Shown one piece after another: positions 11,585 through 24,490 of a stretch of DNA of 64,000 nt (positions within the stretch are counted from its first letter, which is position 1; each line of letters begins with the position of its first letter). The notes below the pieces were generated by a model. The model did not search any database. It was given only the letters and a program-made list of their open reading frames with translations, and had not been told where the DNA came from. The DNA comes from Sipunculus nudus (lineage: Eukaryota; Annelida; Sipuncula; Golfingiida; Sipunculidae): assembly GCA_026874595.1 (NCBI GenBank), contig CM049315.1, positions 60,880,889 through 60,944,888 on the forward strand, read 5' to 3'. Made by a program: the position numbers and the translations under genes.

Positions 11585-14500
11585 AATCACTGTTAGGGTG
11601 TGATTACACAGATAAGGTGTGATAACACAGTTAAGGTGTGATAACACAGTCAGGGTATGATTGCACAGTCAGGGTGTGATTGCACATTAAGGGTGTGATT
11701 GCACATTAAGGGTATGATTGCACATTAAGGGTATGATTACACAGTCAGGGTATGATTGCACAGTTAAGGTGTGATTTCACAGTCAGGGTAAGATTGCACA
11801 GTTAAGGTGTGATTGGACAGTCAGGGTAAGATGCACAGTTAAGGTGTGATAACACAGTCAGGGTAAGATTGCACAGTTAAGGTGTGATTTCACAGTCAGG
11901 GTAAGATTGCACAGTTAAGGTGTGATTTCACAGTCAGGGTAAGATTACACAGTTAAGGTGTGATTTCACAGTCAGGGTAAGATTGCACAGTTAAGGTGTG
12001 ATTTCACAGTCAGGGTAAGATTGCACAGTTAAGGTGTGATTTCACAGTCAGGGTAAGATTGCACAGTTAAGGTGTGATTTCACAGTCAGGGTAAGATCGC
12101 ACAGTTAAGGTGTGATTTCACAGTCAGGGTAAGATCGCACAGTTAAGGTGTGATTTCACAGTCAGGGTAAGATTGCACAGTTAAGGTGTGATTGGACAGT
12201 CAGGGTAAGATTGCACAGTTACGGTGTGATTTCACAGTCAGGGTAAGATTGCACAGTTAAGGTGTGATTTCACAGTCAGGGTAAGATTGCACAGTTACGG
12301 TGTGATTTCACAGTCAGGGTAAGATTGCACAGTTAAGGTGTGATTTCACAGTCAGGGTAAGATCGCACAGTTACGGTGTGATTTCACAGTCAGGGTATGA
12401 TTGCACAGTTACGGTGTGATTTCACAGTCAGGGTATGATTGCACAGTTACGGTGTGATTTCACAGTCAGGGTATGATTGCACAGTTACGGTGTGATTTCA
12501 CAGTCAGGGTATGATTGCACAGTTACGGTGTGATTTCACAGTCAGGGTATGATTGCACAGTTACGGTGTGATTTCACAGTCAGGGTATGATTGCACAGTT
12601 ACGGTGTGATTTCACAGTCAGGGTATGATTGCACAGTTACGGTGTGATTTCACAGTCAGGGTATGATTGCACAGTTAAGGTATGATTGGACAGTCAGGGT
12701 AAGATCGCACATTTAAGGTGTGATTTCACAGTCAGGGTATGATCGCACAGTTAAGGTGTGATTTCACAGTCAGGGTATGATTGCACAGTTACGGTGTGAT
12801 TTCACAGTCAGGGTAAGATTGCACAGTTACGGTGTGATTTCACAGTCAGGGTATGATTGCACAGTTACGGTGTGATTTCACAGTCAGGGTTAGATTGCAC
12901 AGTTACGGTGTGATTTCACAGTCAGGGTTAGATTGCACAGTTACGGTGTGATTTCACAGTCAGGGTAAGATTGCACAGTTACGGTGTGATTTCACAGTCA
13001 GGGTATGATTGCACAGTTACGGTGTGATTTCACAGTCAGGGTATGATTGCACAGTTACTGTGTGATTTCACAGTCAGGGTATGATTGCACAGTTACGGTG
13101 TAATTTCACAGTCAGGGTAATATTGCACAGTTATGGTGTGATTTTACAGTCAGGGTAAGATTGCACAGTTAAGGTGTGATTTCACAGTCAGGGTAAGATT
13201 GCACAGTTAAGGTGTGATTGCACAGTCAGGGTAAGATTGCACAGTTAAGGTGTGATTGCACAGTCAGGGTAAGATTGCACAGTTAAGGTGTGATTGCAAA
13301 GTCAGGGTAAGATTGCACAGTTAAGGTGTGATTGCACAGTCAGGGTAAGATTGCACAGTTTAGGTGTGATTTCACAGTCAGGGTAAGATTGCACAGTTAA
13401 GGTGTGATTTCACAGTCAGGGTAAGATTGCACAGTTAAGGTGTGATTTCACAGTCAGGGTATGATCGCACAGTTAAGGTGTGATTGCACAGTCAGGGTAT
13501 GATCGCACAGTTAAGGTGTGATTGCACAGTCAGGGTATGATCGCACAGTTAAGGTGTGATTTCACAGTCAGGGTATGATCGCACAGTTAAGGTGTGATTT
13601 CTCAGTCAGGGTAAGATCGCACAGTTAAGGTGTGATTTCACAGTCAGGGTAAGATCGCACAGTTAAGGTGTGATTTCACAGTCAGGGTAAGATTGCACAG
13701 TTAAGGTGTGATTTCACAGTCAGGGTAAGATTGCACAGTTAAGGTGTGATTTCACAGTCAGGGTAAGATTGCACAGTTAAGGTGTGATTGGACAGTCAGG
13801 GTAAGATTGCACAGTTAAGGTGTGATTGGACAGTCAGGGTATGATTGCACAGTTAAGGTGTGATTGCACAGTCAAGGTAAGATTGCATTAAGGTGTGATT
13901 TCACAGTCAGGGTAAGATTGCACAGTTAAGGTGTGATTAGACAGTCAGGGTAAGATTGCACAGTTACGGTGTGATTTCACAGTCAGGGTAAGATTGCACA
14001 GTTACGGTGTGATTTCACAGTCAGGGTAAGATTGCACAGTTAAGGTGTGATTTCACAGTCAGGGTAAGATTGCACAGTTAAGGTGTGATTTCACAGTCAG
14101 GGTAAGATTGCACAGTTAAGGTGTGATTTCACAGTCAGGGTAAGATTGCACAGTTAAGGTGTGATTGCACAGTCAGGGTAAGATTGCACAGTTAAGGTGT
14201 GATTTCACAGTCAGGGTAAGATTGCACAGTTAAGGTGTGATTTCATAGTCAGGGTATGATCGCACAGTAAAGGTGTGATTGGACAGTTAGGGTAAGATCG
14301 CACAGTTACGGTGTGATTTCACAGTCAGGGTAAGATCGCACAGTTAAGGTGTGATTTCACAGTCAGGGTATGATTGCACAGTTACGGTGTGATTTCACAG
14401 TCAGGGTAAGATTTGCATAGTTAAGGTGTGATTTCACAGTCAGGGTAAGATTGCACAGTTAAGGTGTGAGTTCACAATCAGGGTATGATTGCACAGTTAA

Positions 14501-15538
14501 GGTGTGATTTCACAGTCAGGGTAAGATTGCACAGTTAAGGTGTGATTTCACAGTCAGGGTAAGATTGCACAGTTAAGGTGTGATTTCACAGTCAGGGTAA
14601 GATTGCACAGTTACGGTGTGATTTCACAGTCAGGGTATGATTGCACAGTTAAGGTGTGATTGCACAGTCAGGGTAAGATTGCACAGTTAAGGTGTGATTT
14701 CACAGTCAGGGTATGATTGCACAGTTAAGGTGTGATTGCACAGTCAGGGTATGATTGCACAGTTAAGGTGTGATTGCACAGTCAGGGTAAGATTGCACAG
14801 TTAAGGTGTGATTTCACAGTCAGGGTATGATTGCACAGTTAAGGTGTGATTGCACAGTCAGGGTAAGATTGCACAGTTAAGGTGTGATTTCACAGTCAGG
14901 GTATGATTGCACAGTTAAGGTGTGATTGCACAGTCAGGGTATGATTGCACAGTTAAGGTGTGATTGCACAGTCAGGGTAAGATTGCACAGTTAAGGTGTG
15001 ATTTCACAGTCAGGGTAAGATTGCACAGTTAAGGTGTGATTTCACAGTCAGGGTAAGATTGCACAGTTAAGGTGTGATTTCACAGTCAGGGTAAGATTGC
15101 ACAGTTAAGGTGTGATTGCACAGTCAGGGTAAGATTGCACAGTTACGGTGTGATTTCACAGTCAGGGTATGATTGCACAGTTAAGGTGTGATTGCACAGT
15201 CAGGGTAAGATTGCACAGTTAAGGTGTGATTTCACAGTCAGGGTATGATTGCACAGTTAAGGTGTGATTGCACAGTCAGGGTATGATTGCACAGTTAAGG
15301 TGTGATTGCACAGTCAGGGTAAGATTGCACAGTTAAGGTGTGATTTCACAGTCAGGGTAAGATTGCACAGTTAAGGTGTGATTTCACAGTCAGGGTAAGA
15401 TTGCACAGTTACGGTGTGATTTCACAGTCAGGGTAAGATTGCACAGTTAAGGTGTGACTTCACAGTCAGGGTATGATTGCACAGTTACGGTGTGATTGCA
15501 CAGTCAGGGTATGATTGCACAGTTAAGGTGTGATTGCA
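11585..15538 (+). repeat. 38-bp minisatellite of two 19-bp halves, about 104 copies
   Basis: The unit is TCAGGGTAAGATTGCACAG followed by TTAAGGTGTGATTTCACAG. The two 19-mers are clearly related, so the ancestral unit was 19 bp. Variants at fixed positions (taaga/tatga, taagg/tacgg, tttcac/ttgcac) form higher-order groups, for example a five-unit (190-bp) pattern at about 14632 that repeats at about 14822. The stretch 12380-12670 is nearly uniform, a sign of recent homogenisation. It lies in the longest intron and has no coding meaning. Confidence 0.97.
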
Positions 15539-16480
15539 TGTGCCACCCCTAGACCCAGGATAGACAGACAACAGAGTATCTGTATTTGCTTACAGATAAT
15601 CTCATAGCCCTTCAGCTTCCTCAATCTCATTACACAATGATCCGTGATTCAGCTTGTGACTTTGATCTACATTAAGCTGGGCCCTGGACATGCACACTTC
15701 CTAATGATCTGAAGCAAGGCAACGCTTCAGGTCATGGCCCCAGTGTGAAAATTTTAGTAACTGGAACAGGCTCAAAATTAAAGAGTGTTAGTCCCTAATA
15801 TCAGCAAATTCCAGTGGGAGATCACAATTGGTTAGATGTCCCTATAAAACTGCATGATTTCCCATCACTTGGATGATTGTATTGCTATTTGGTATACATG
15901 TACTATTTATGCACTGGTTTCTCTCCATGGATAAAAGTTTCTTTGACAATTTTACACTGACAAATTTTCATGTGAAAATATTAGCTGTGTGGTTATGTAT
16001 TTTGCGTTGAACAATCCAATTGAAATTCTGTGCTTTAGACCAAGGAATTATTGTCTTCTGTATAATTTTGCTGACAGATGAATTGATTTGTGAGTGACGG
16101 TAGTAAAGGTTTATTTGCAGACATTGATAATGTACTCTATTTTAATTGAATGGATTGCCTGGAACTTTTCATTTGATTTCATGTTTATCTTCTTTTGAAA
16201 TGTTACTAACTGTAGTGACCTTTCATTATTATACCCACCAGGATGATTGGAGAATATTTGATTAAGTTTAATCTGTCCAGCAAACATTCTTAACCAGAGG
16301 ATTAATTTAGTATGGCTGGAGATATTTGAATGACTCTGTACAAACATATTTAGATGTTTAGCAGGACAAGTGCCAGATATGTTTTTAAAATTTCCAAGAT
16401 AAAATGATTAATTACAGTGTTATTAAGATTTTATGAGTTGGCAGATTAAACACCTAGCTCAGTAATGACTTGAAATTGTA
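15539..16480 (+). other. intron, unique sequence
   Basis: AT-rich intron in which nothing is recognised. Confidence 0.5.
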
Positions 16481-18647
16481 TGCATTTATTTTTAGGGACA
16501 AATCCCAGATAAATTCTTACAATATCCAAATACATGTATTTTCTTAATTATATTTTAATAAATTAATTATAAATTGGGTCACTGGGACTTCATTCCTTTG
16601 AGAAATTAAGTAAAAACCTCTGTTTTCCAGTAAAAACCTAATGTTACACTTTAAACTGCCCACTGTGTAAACTGCTGTTGTTAATCTATTCATAATTGAC
16701 ATTATCATTCCTGCAAACATTTCCTATGTACATGCCTGAAATTAGGTCATTATTGCATAAATCTTTGAAGTTATTGGCCCAAACATAATGCTTTTGTCAA
16801 AAATCAGGAAATATAATATATTTACTCACTTTGCATGGAATTTTTTCAAGCTAGAGAGCTTAGTTCAAGCATATAACTGTATTTAATTTAGTTTTAAGTG
16901 TATACCAGAAATCAGATAAAAATTTTGTAATTTTTTAAAGTTTTTAGTATAAACGTAAAGTCATTTCCTTAAATTTTGCCCAACTTTGACTTTGGCACAA
17001 TTTTTTCCTGTACATACATTCAGTCTTATTTTCACATTATGGATAGATAAGGATTTAAGCTAATTTAATCTGAAATTTGAAAGGAATTGGTAAATAAAAT
17101 AGCTTTATTCAAGGTAGTGTCATAGAAAGCTGAAGTTGGTCTTGTGACCATCAGTAAGCCTATTCCAAACTGAGGACTGCAATAGTCTTCTTCTGCAAAA
17201 CTGTTGTGTCAACTTCTGTTACATTGCACAGAAATGATTCTTAGGAGGCCTTTGTTCAAGTTTACTGAAATGATTTATGGCAGACTTATTAGACCTTTAG
17301 GAATGAAAGGACTACATCTTTTATTATTCTAAACATTTTGATTTTTAAAAAATCTGATGGATATGTCAGCTTGAAAAAAAAAACATTGTAGCCAAAGTCT
17401 TTCAGTAAGTCTAAACAGATTTACCTACAGACCAAGATTAAGTCTATCTATAAAAAGCTTGTCAAACTGCCAACTATTTCAGATTTTGCAACAAGCCAAA
17501 TGTCAGTCTGGATCTATTTATAGCTTTGGCAGACTGCCAACTGTGTCAGATTATGCAACAGGTCAAGTGTTCACTCAGTGCAGCCAGGTGCAGGTCAAGA
17601 GTTCACTCAGTGCAGTAGCTGGAGCTAGCAATTCGTTCCAGTTCCCTCGGGGCAACTGCCTGTCTCATCTAGGCCTGGTTAGCCCTGTGCACCTGACTCA
17701 AGAGAAGTTTGATGTATTGGCCTGATATTTTGACCTGTCCATGCATCTTTGATGGCTTTCTCGTTCACAGGACTGGTGTCGCCACTTACTACGGCTTTTG
17801 CACAGTGTATATACCTGCTTATTTCTCAGGAATGATTTGATATATCAGCCTGAAATTGTTCATGTTTATACATATCCGATAGCTTTGTTGTACACAAGGC
17901 TGGTGGCGCCACCTACAATAATTTTTGCACAGTGTATGTCCCTACTTTTTTCTCAGGAAGGGTTTGATAAATCAGCCAGAAATTGGGCATATGCATACAT
18001 CTGGAATAGCTTTGTCGTATACAAGACAGGTGGCGCCACCTAAAATCATTTTTGTGTTGTGTGCATCCATGCCAGTATTTCAGCAATGATGTTTGTGTGA
18101 TTAGTTCTTGTTAAAAATGTTTAGTATTTTCATTGTTCATGTACATATTACACATGTACTTGAAAGGTAAAGGTCCAGCATTGAACCATTATACCTGGTG
18201 AATATCCCATTGCACAGATTTGTATGAGGCCTGTAGGCCTTGTTAACTCATATGGCCATATATATTCAACTATTGAAAACTTAAGTACATTCACACATTT
18301 TTTGTTTATGAAATGTAACCACTTAAGATATAACACTTAGATCCATTTTATCCTTATTGCATCATTAAATGGTTATAGGCCACAAGTTTAATTTATTACA
18401 CAGTACAAATGCCATTTATACCTAATTGACTTGTTTTAACATGTTATTTAAATTTTGTTTATGCTCTTTTGAATTTTTTACAGCATTTTATTTCAGTTAA
18501 TAAATAATTAATTATTATACTTGGGCTCATGTCAATTATTTTATAATTTATAGGGTTTCAGGGCCTTTTCCTCATAGCTTATCAAATGCTAATATATATG
18601 AAAAAAAAAAAATTCAACTGAGCAAAGTGACCCAAGGGTCCCTTGTT
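16481..18647 (+). mobile_element. family A element interrupted by a family B copy
   Basis: Left part from about 16.5 kb has family A interior (gggtcactgggacttcattc, agtcatttccttaaattttg). From about 17.1 kb to 18244 a 5'-truncated family B copy follows, ending aggcctgtaggccttgtt. After it family A resumes and ends ttcaactgagcaaagtgaccc then aagggtcccttgtt (18647). The nesting shows B inserted later than A. Exact borders are not certain. Confidence 0.55.
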
Positions 18648-19339
18648 ATCATAACATTATACCCTAGAAATGTTTGTTTAACAGTTAATTATTTTGTTTC
18701 GACATTCACCAGGTTTTTTAGGCACAACTGCATACCCTACCAACAATAATCTACACTTAACCATAGCTTTAGGCACACAAAAAATGACAGTAACTATTGA
18801 TTGCATGTGGTTATTTGTGGCCACGTTTGATGGGGGCGTAGCTTCTGCTGTGTAGAAGCTTATCCTGCTGACTAGTCACAGGTGCTCTCCAGAATAGACA
18901 GCCAGTGTAAGCTACTGCTAGGTGCATTGTATGGGGGCACTGTGCAGGTAGTTCAGACAGCTTCAGTAAGACTTAATGTCAAGTAGGTTCTATAATTCTG
19001 AAGAATGTGTCCCCAAGATCAGTTTATCAATATAGTTTACAGTTGTACTGGTAAAGCTTACACAATCAGCTATGTATACCTGAGAATCAACCAGAAAGGC
19101 TAAGAACCTGTATGTAAATTTGTTGGTTTTTAAAGTATGTGCTTTTTGCTTGTATCCTTGACTGTATTATGCTGCAGCACTGTTTGGATTTTGATGTAAC
19201 TTAACTTTGACTTTTGAGTGAACATTGTAATGGCTTGTTTCCTGAGCAGTTTCTATTTCTGCTCTATATAAATTTTTCCGGTGACATGTTTCACTGACTG
19301 CATTTTGCAATTGATTCAGTTCTGTTCTTCTTTTAACAG
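18648..19339 (+). other. intron, unique sequence before the large cadherin exon
   Basis: No element is recognised. It ends in a good polypyrimidine tract and acceptor (ctgttcttcttttaacag). Confidence 0.6.
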
Positions 19340-20387
19340 GAGGGTAACAATGTTGGCTACAGAGTCATCAAAGTGGTTGTCACAGATGCTGACCTTGACC
19401 CCAATGGAGCACCTTTCACCTTTGACATAGTTGATGGGAATGAGAATAACAAGTTCAGAATTAACAGTGATGGTTTGATTGTAACCACAGCCACATTTAA
19501 CAGACAGATCAAGGACTCCTATAACCTGACGGTGCGTGTGTATGATGCTGGGAGCCCTACGCTGCACTCAGACATCATAATTCATGTGGTCATTACAGAA
19601 GAAAGTGCTAATCCTCCAACTCTAGAGCCACTCTCTGTGTCAGTGAATGCATTTGATCAGGAATTCCCAGGGGGTGTGATTGGTAAGGTCAGAGGTCAAG
19701 ATGTCGACCCCCAGGATCAGCTACACTATACCATTGTCTCGGATAACACAGACTTGTTTACCATAAGTGAATTTGATGGCATTCTGAAAGCTACGACCAG
19801 CCTTGATGCTGGGTCGTATGTAATCAATGTGTCCGTATCTGACGGTAAATTTACAGTAACAAACCTTGTCACTTTGACAGTTGTGGATATAGAAGATGAT
19901 GTCATTGAAAATTCAGTGGTAATCCGCTTTCAAGAAATATATCCAGATGACTTTGTCAACAAGAAGATGGATAATTTCAAGCTGGCTTTAAAAAGGGCAA
20001 TCACCAAAGCTGATCAAGTCATTATTGTTAGTGTGCAGGAAGTTGTTAGGCCTGCTATGACCTTTACAAGCCGGAGGAAGCGTTCTGATCTGCCAGACAC
20101 GGAGGTCTTATTTGCCATTCAGAAGAAAGATGAAACATACATGAGAGGAAATGCTGTGCGGAGGAGGCTGATGCAGAAAGAAAATGACCTTGAAAATGAT
20201 CTGAAACTAGATGTGGTTAAGGTTTATAATGATGTTTGTGAAGACACATATTGTAGCCATGGCGTCTGCAAAACTGTAGTTCATTTCAGCAAAGATTTAC
20301 CATTCCCAATTCAAACCAAAGATGGAAGCTTTGTTACATCAATGTTCCGGCTGGAGGCCATGTGTGAATGCAGCGAAGGTTATGGAG
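19340..20387 (+). CDS. FAT1: Fat-like cadherin exon c: last two cadherin repeats, membrane-proximal module, EGF 1
   Basis: A large exon, 349 codons plus one base (phase 0 to 1), with acceptor ttttaacag and donor GAG|gtacgg. Residues 1-90 are a cadherin repeat (calcium-type VTDADLDPNG near 14-22, VRVYDAGSP near 65-73). Residues 91-187 are a second, more divergent repeat (GQDVDPQDQLHYTI) ending in VVDIEDD. Residues 188-290 match the Fat region between the last cadherin repeat and the first EGF (IRFQEIYPDDFV...); residues 245-248 in it are RRKR, a furin-type site. From residue 300 a cysteine-rich EGF unit starts (CEDTYCSHGVC), with a long insertion before CECSEGYGG, and finishes in the next exon. 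This order is as in FAT1. Confidence 0.95.
20072..20083 (+). other. furin-type cleavage site RRKR|S
   Basis: Codons CGG AGG AAG CGT encode RRKR, followed by serine, in an exposed-looking segment (TFTSRRKRSDLPD) between the last cadherin repeat and EGF 1. It fits R-x-[KR]-R. FAT1 is known to be processed by a furin-like protease into a heterodimer; that this is the site here is inference. Confidence 0.6.
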
Positions 20388-20616
20388 GTACGGTACTACT
20401 GCCAGAATATCATGCACTTAAACTGTTATCAGTCAGGCTCTTATTAAGTGGGGTTTTGTGCAACATATGTCATTACATTTTAAGATATAATACCCAGATC
20501 TTCACATGAAGGTAAACTACAATGTAACTTGAGACTAACATGGATGAGGTCTGTCTTAAATCATGTTCAACATAAAATTTGTAAATGTTAACACAATATT
20601 ATCCAAATGATTGCAG

Positions 20617-20787
20617 GTCCCCGATGCAGTGAGATAGTAGACCAGTGTTCCTTGAACCCCTGTAAACTTCCCAAGTTGTGTAGAGCAGATGGTCCGTCAG
20701 GATATGTGTGTGTGTGCCCGCCAGGACTAGCTGGTCCACAGTGTGACGAGCCCACACCCCCACAGTGTCTGGACGGCAGCTGCCCAG
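20617..20787 (+). CDS. FAT1: Fat-like cadherin exon d: EGF 1 end and EGF 2
   Basis: 171 bp, phase 1-1. The acceptor is gattgcag and the donor CAG|gtttgt. It completes EGF 1 (GGPRCSE) and encodes EGF 2 with its six cysteines, from DQCSLNPCKLPKLC to CVCPPGLAGPQC, then a short cysteine-containing linker to the laminin G domain. In vertebrate FAT1 the same cysteine-rich segment lies just before laminin G. EGF 2 has no clear calcium-binding D-x-D/N-E-C start. The introns on both sides are short (229 and 265 bp), unlike the rest of the gene. Confidence 0.92.
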
Positions 20788-21052
20788 GTTTGTCACTGTT
20801 TTTCACCTGATAATTACCTACAGCATCATTATTGAAAGACTAAAATCAAATGGTATTCATAGCCTTGAAACACAGGTTTTGTTGGCAAGGACTGCTGATT
20901 GTTATACAGGATTTTCCTACCCACACTGTCTATAGTAAAAAACCAGCATGATCTTAGGGATGTATGGTCAAGTATAGAAATGTTTACAAGAAGCAAAATG
21001 TTGTCTCCTGGAAGATTACTTCAGAGGTTCATATATGAGTGCATCCTTTCAG

Positions 21053-21210
21053 ATAGTACAGCGATGACATTCACTGGGAGAAGTTATGCAAGCTGGCGGT
21101 TTGTGGACTCAACAGAGAGACACTTCAGCTTGTCGCTTCACATAAAGACCTTCCAGCACACAGCACGCCTCATGCATGCAGTCGGCAGTGTGGACTACAG
21201 TATTCTGGAG
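21053..21210 (+). CDS. FAT1: Fat-like cadherin exon e: laminin G domain, N-terminal part
   Basis: 158 bp, phase 1 to 0. The acceptor is gcatcctttcag and the donor GAG|gtaatg. With the base carried over it reads SCPDSTAMTFTGRSYASW, matching the start of the Fat laminin G domain, and ends in VGSVDYSILE, the strand just before the exon join in the family. This beta-sandwich domain binds extracellular ligands in laminins and neurexins; its ligand in Fat proteins is not evident from sequence. An AG upstream at 20933-20934 would give an early stop, so 21053 is chosen on homology and phase. Confidence 0.92.
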
Positions 21211-21475
21211 GTAATGTTCATCTGGTGTATTTTTTTTTTTTTTGCATCATAAAAATTAACCAATCAAATGAAGTAATCATTTCAGGTCATGCAAATATGA
21301 CATGAAGGCCAATGACATCAATCAAGCTGGTCTCTCAGGAAGGCCATTCATTTAGGAGTGACCATAAATTGTCAGCTGAATAACAAACATATGGGAGAGA
21401 TACAGGTTAGAGGGACGTATTTCCAAGCCCTATATATTATCATTTAAGGTGCACATGTTGAGTGCACTGGAAAAG

Positions 21476-23804
21476 TTTTTAGCTCAGCTGACTATAAGTC
21501 ATCTGAGCTATAGTCGTGGTCCATTGTCCGTCGTCCGTCCATCTGTCCGTCCGTCGAGCCGTCTGGATGTCCGTCCGTAAGACTGGCACGTTTCAACACC
21601 AGTAGACCTACGAATCTGAAATTCGGCATACAGTTAGATGTCCCCAAAATCTACTACCATACCGAAAATTGGGTCAATAGAACTTCGTTCCTTCGAGATA
21701 TTAAGGAAAAACCTCATTTTTTTTATTAGAAATCTATTTTCACACTTCAGGACTGCCTAATATCAAAACCACTCATCTGGCTTTCTTCATATTTACCATA
21801 AATATAGTCTATATAGTTCTATATAGCTATATAACTTCTATATAGTTCCTATGTACATGCCAGAAATTAAGTCAGTATTATTTAATTTTAAAAAGTTATC
21901 GGCCCAAACATAATGGACTTTGTAAAAAATTCAGGAAAGATATTTGGTCACTTAAGACCAAAAGTGTTAAAGGTAGGGACTTTTTTCAGTAATACAACTT
22001 TAATTAATCAAAATTTAATTGTATACCAAAAATTAGATCAAAATTTGTTAAATTTTTTTTAATATTGGCAAAAATATAAAATTGGTACCTTAAATTTTAC
22101 CCAACTTTGGCCACGGAATGTTTTTTTCCTGTAAGTACTGTGGATTTAATTTTCACAGCATGTACACATAAGGATTAAATCTGTTAAAATCTGAAATTTG
22201 AAAATAAAAGCTGCAAAATTAGGCTAGTTATTGAACTTTTTAAGAGGCTCTTGTTGTATTCCCTTACATTGTCAAGCAGTCCACTTTGGTCACTGTAGGT
22301 CATTCAGTGCACATCTCTGTGCTCCCCAGGCTGTTGGTATAATGTTAAATGTCCCCAAGATCTCCTACCAAGCCGAAAACTTGGTCTTTGCGACTTTGTT
22401 CCTTTGAGAAATTAAGGAAAAACATCAATTTTTTATTAAAAATATATTTTCACACTTCAGGACTGCCTAATATCAAAACCACTCATCTGTTTTTCCTCAT
22501 ATTTACCATAAATATTCCTCTATATAGTTTGTTTGTACATGCCTGAAATAAGGTCTGTATTATTGTATTATATTATTTAAAAAGTTATGGGCTCAAACAT
22601 AATGAATTTTGTAAAAAATCAGGAAAGATATTTAATCGCTAAACACAAAACATGTTAAAGCTAAGGACTTTTTTTCCAGTAATATAACTTTAATTAATTT
22701 AAAATTAAATTGTACACCCAAAATTAGATCAAAATCTTTTAAATTTTTCTAAAATATTAGCAAAAATAAAAATTGGTACCTTAAATTTTGCCCAACTTTG
22801 GCCACAGCTTGTTTTTTTCGTGTAAGTACTGTGGTTTAATTTTCACAGCATGTGCACATAAGAATTTAATCTGTTAAAATCTGAAATTTGAAAATAAAAG
22901 CTGCAAAATAAGGATAGTTATTGAATTTTTTTTTTTGAGGCTCTTGTTGTATTCCCTTACATTGTCAAGCAGTCCACTTTGGTCACTGTAGGTCATTCAG
23001 TGCAGCTCTCTATGCTCCCCAGGCTATTGGCATAATGTTATGCAATCCCATCACTAGGGCAACCCCTCTGCCCCCCCCCCCCACCCACCCACCCTATTCT
23101 GTTGACAGACCTGTACTATGAACTAGATGAATCTTAAAATTAACATTTTTACAGCAACCAGCAGTAACAACGGAGACCCCTCCCCCCACCTACCCCTTCA
23201 ATACACAGGACTAATAAACAAGATGAATCTTGTAATTTTAATGTTAAATAAATTCTTTTTGATGAGACTTGGACAATTTTGATTTTTTTAAAGAAAAAAA
23301 ATTCAAGAATTTAATCATAATATTCAAATGTGATAAAATATTAGGAACTAATGTAGGTGCTAACTGACAAGATTTAAGGAGATATAAATACTTTTTAGCA
23401 TTTCATTCATATCTCTTAAAGTTGGTGTGGCCTAGGTGTGAATAACACTGTTAACTTAGTATTAAAATTAGGAATATTGGTCAAACTTTGTGGGATTAAT
23501 TTTTAACTCATATGATCATATATTTAACTTTTGAAAACTTAATTACCTTCACACATTATTTGTTTATGAAATGTTACTTTTATATAACACTTACCGTAGG
23601 CCAATTTGTTCCCTTGGTGCATCACTAAATGGTTTAGCTCATGTCCATTATTCTATAATTACAGAGTTTCATTTTAGCAGGGCCATTTTCTCATAGCTTT
23701 TCTAATGATAATATACATGAAAAACCAAAAGAAATAAAAATATTTTGCAGTTACTAATATTTTTCAAAATTCAGTTGAGCGATGTGACCCATGGGTCCCT
23801 TGTT
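21476..23804 (+). mobile_element. family A element, complete-looking copy, 2.3 kb
   Basis: 5' end tttttAGCTCAGCTGACTATA with its hairpin partner (TGAGCTATAG). 3' end TTCAGTTGAGCGATGTGACC then CATGGGTCCCTTGTT. The inside holds two head-to-tail copies of a ~700-bp segment (about 21.65-22.25 and 22.36-22.92 kb, each with 'aggactgcctaatatcaaaa' and 'cagcatgt...cacataag'), a poly-C run (about 23063) and no open frame for a transposase. Confidence 0.65.
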
Positions 23805-24490
23805 TCTATCGAGTGTTTGCCTTCATGTTATACAAGATCAACAATTGAAATTTTATTTTATTCCAGAAAAACAGGGGGTTTAGTATCTCGTTTTTCCACT
23901 AGAGACCAGCTTCTGAAGTTTACTATAGTGCACCACAGATGTGGCCACCTGCCGAGCCATGCCCACACCACCTGCACTGATATATTCAGTCTCCTCAAAC
24001 AGCACAAAAAATTATGACTACCTCTGAGAAAAAAAAAATTATTAAAAGTCTCCTGTCTCCCCCCATCTGGAGCCAATATACTTTTCCTCAAACATTTAAT
24101 GCTTAACATTCTCTGCTGCCCTACAATATTTAATGCCTGCTCATTCTTGATGCAACAAAAAGGGACAACCTTGACCAGACCTGGAAATAGGTGCCTCTAA
24201 CCTATAAGCAAGACAGTGAAAAAGGCTGACATCAATAACATCACATCAAATTGTTACATGTATTGGAAACAACTTCATTACTGGCACCCGTCTGGTATCA
24301 GGGAACACAAGGACTGCATCCTCAAAAGAATAATGCCAACATGCAGAAACTGGTTGAAAGAAAACATTTATCTTAAATGGCAGAATCCCAATGTTTCCAC
24401 CATATAAATCTTAAATAAATTGCTTTTCATATTCTATGATATTAACTGTATCCTTATTGTTTGTATGTTTATACATTTAAATTCACTTTG
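23805..24490 (+). other. intron, unique sequence
   Basis: Short reading frames only, with no similarity I recognise. A small pyrimidine-rich region precedes the junction array at 24.49 kb. Confidence 0.5.

Noticed and set aside
11600-15530. Zero-length recursive splice sites in the 38-bp array
   Set aside because: The motif is CAG|GGTAAG, with one G too many for the ratchet consensus; kept only as a splice-like imitation.
11585-15538. CRISPR-like array
   Set aside because: No unique spacers: both 19-bp halves are repeats, and the context is a eukaryotic intron.
23858-24407. Possible exons in 23.86-24.41 kb
   Set aside because: Frames are short, match no Fat segment, and the phases of the flanking exons (21210 and 24771) already join perfectly.
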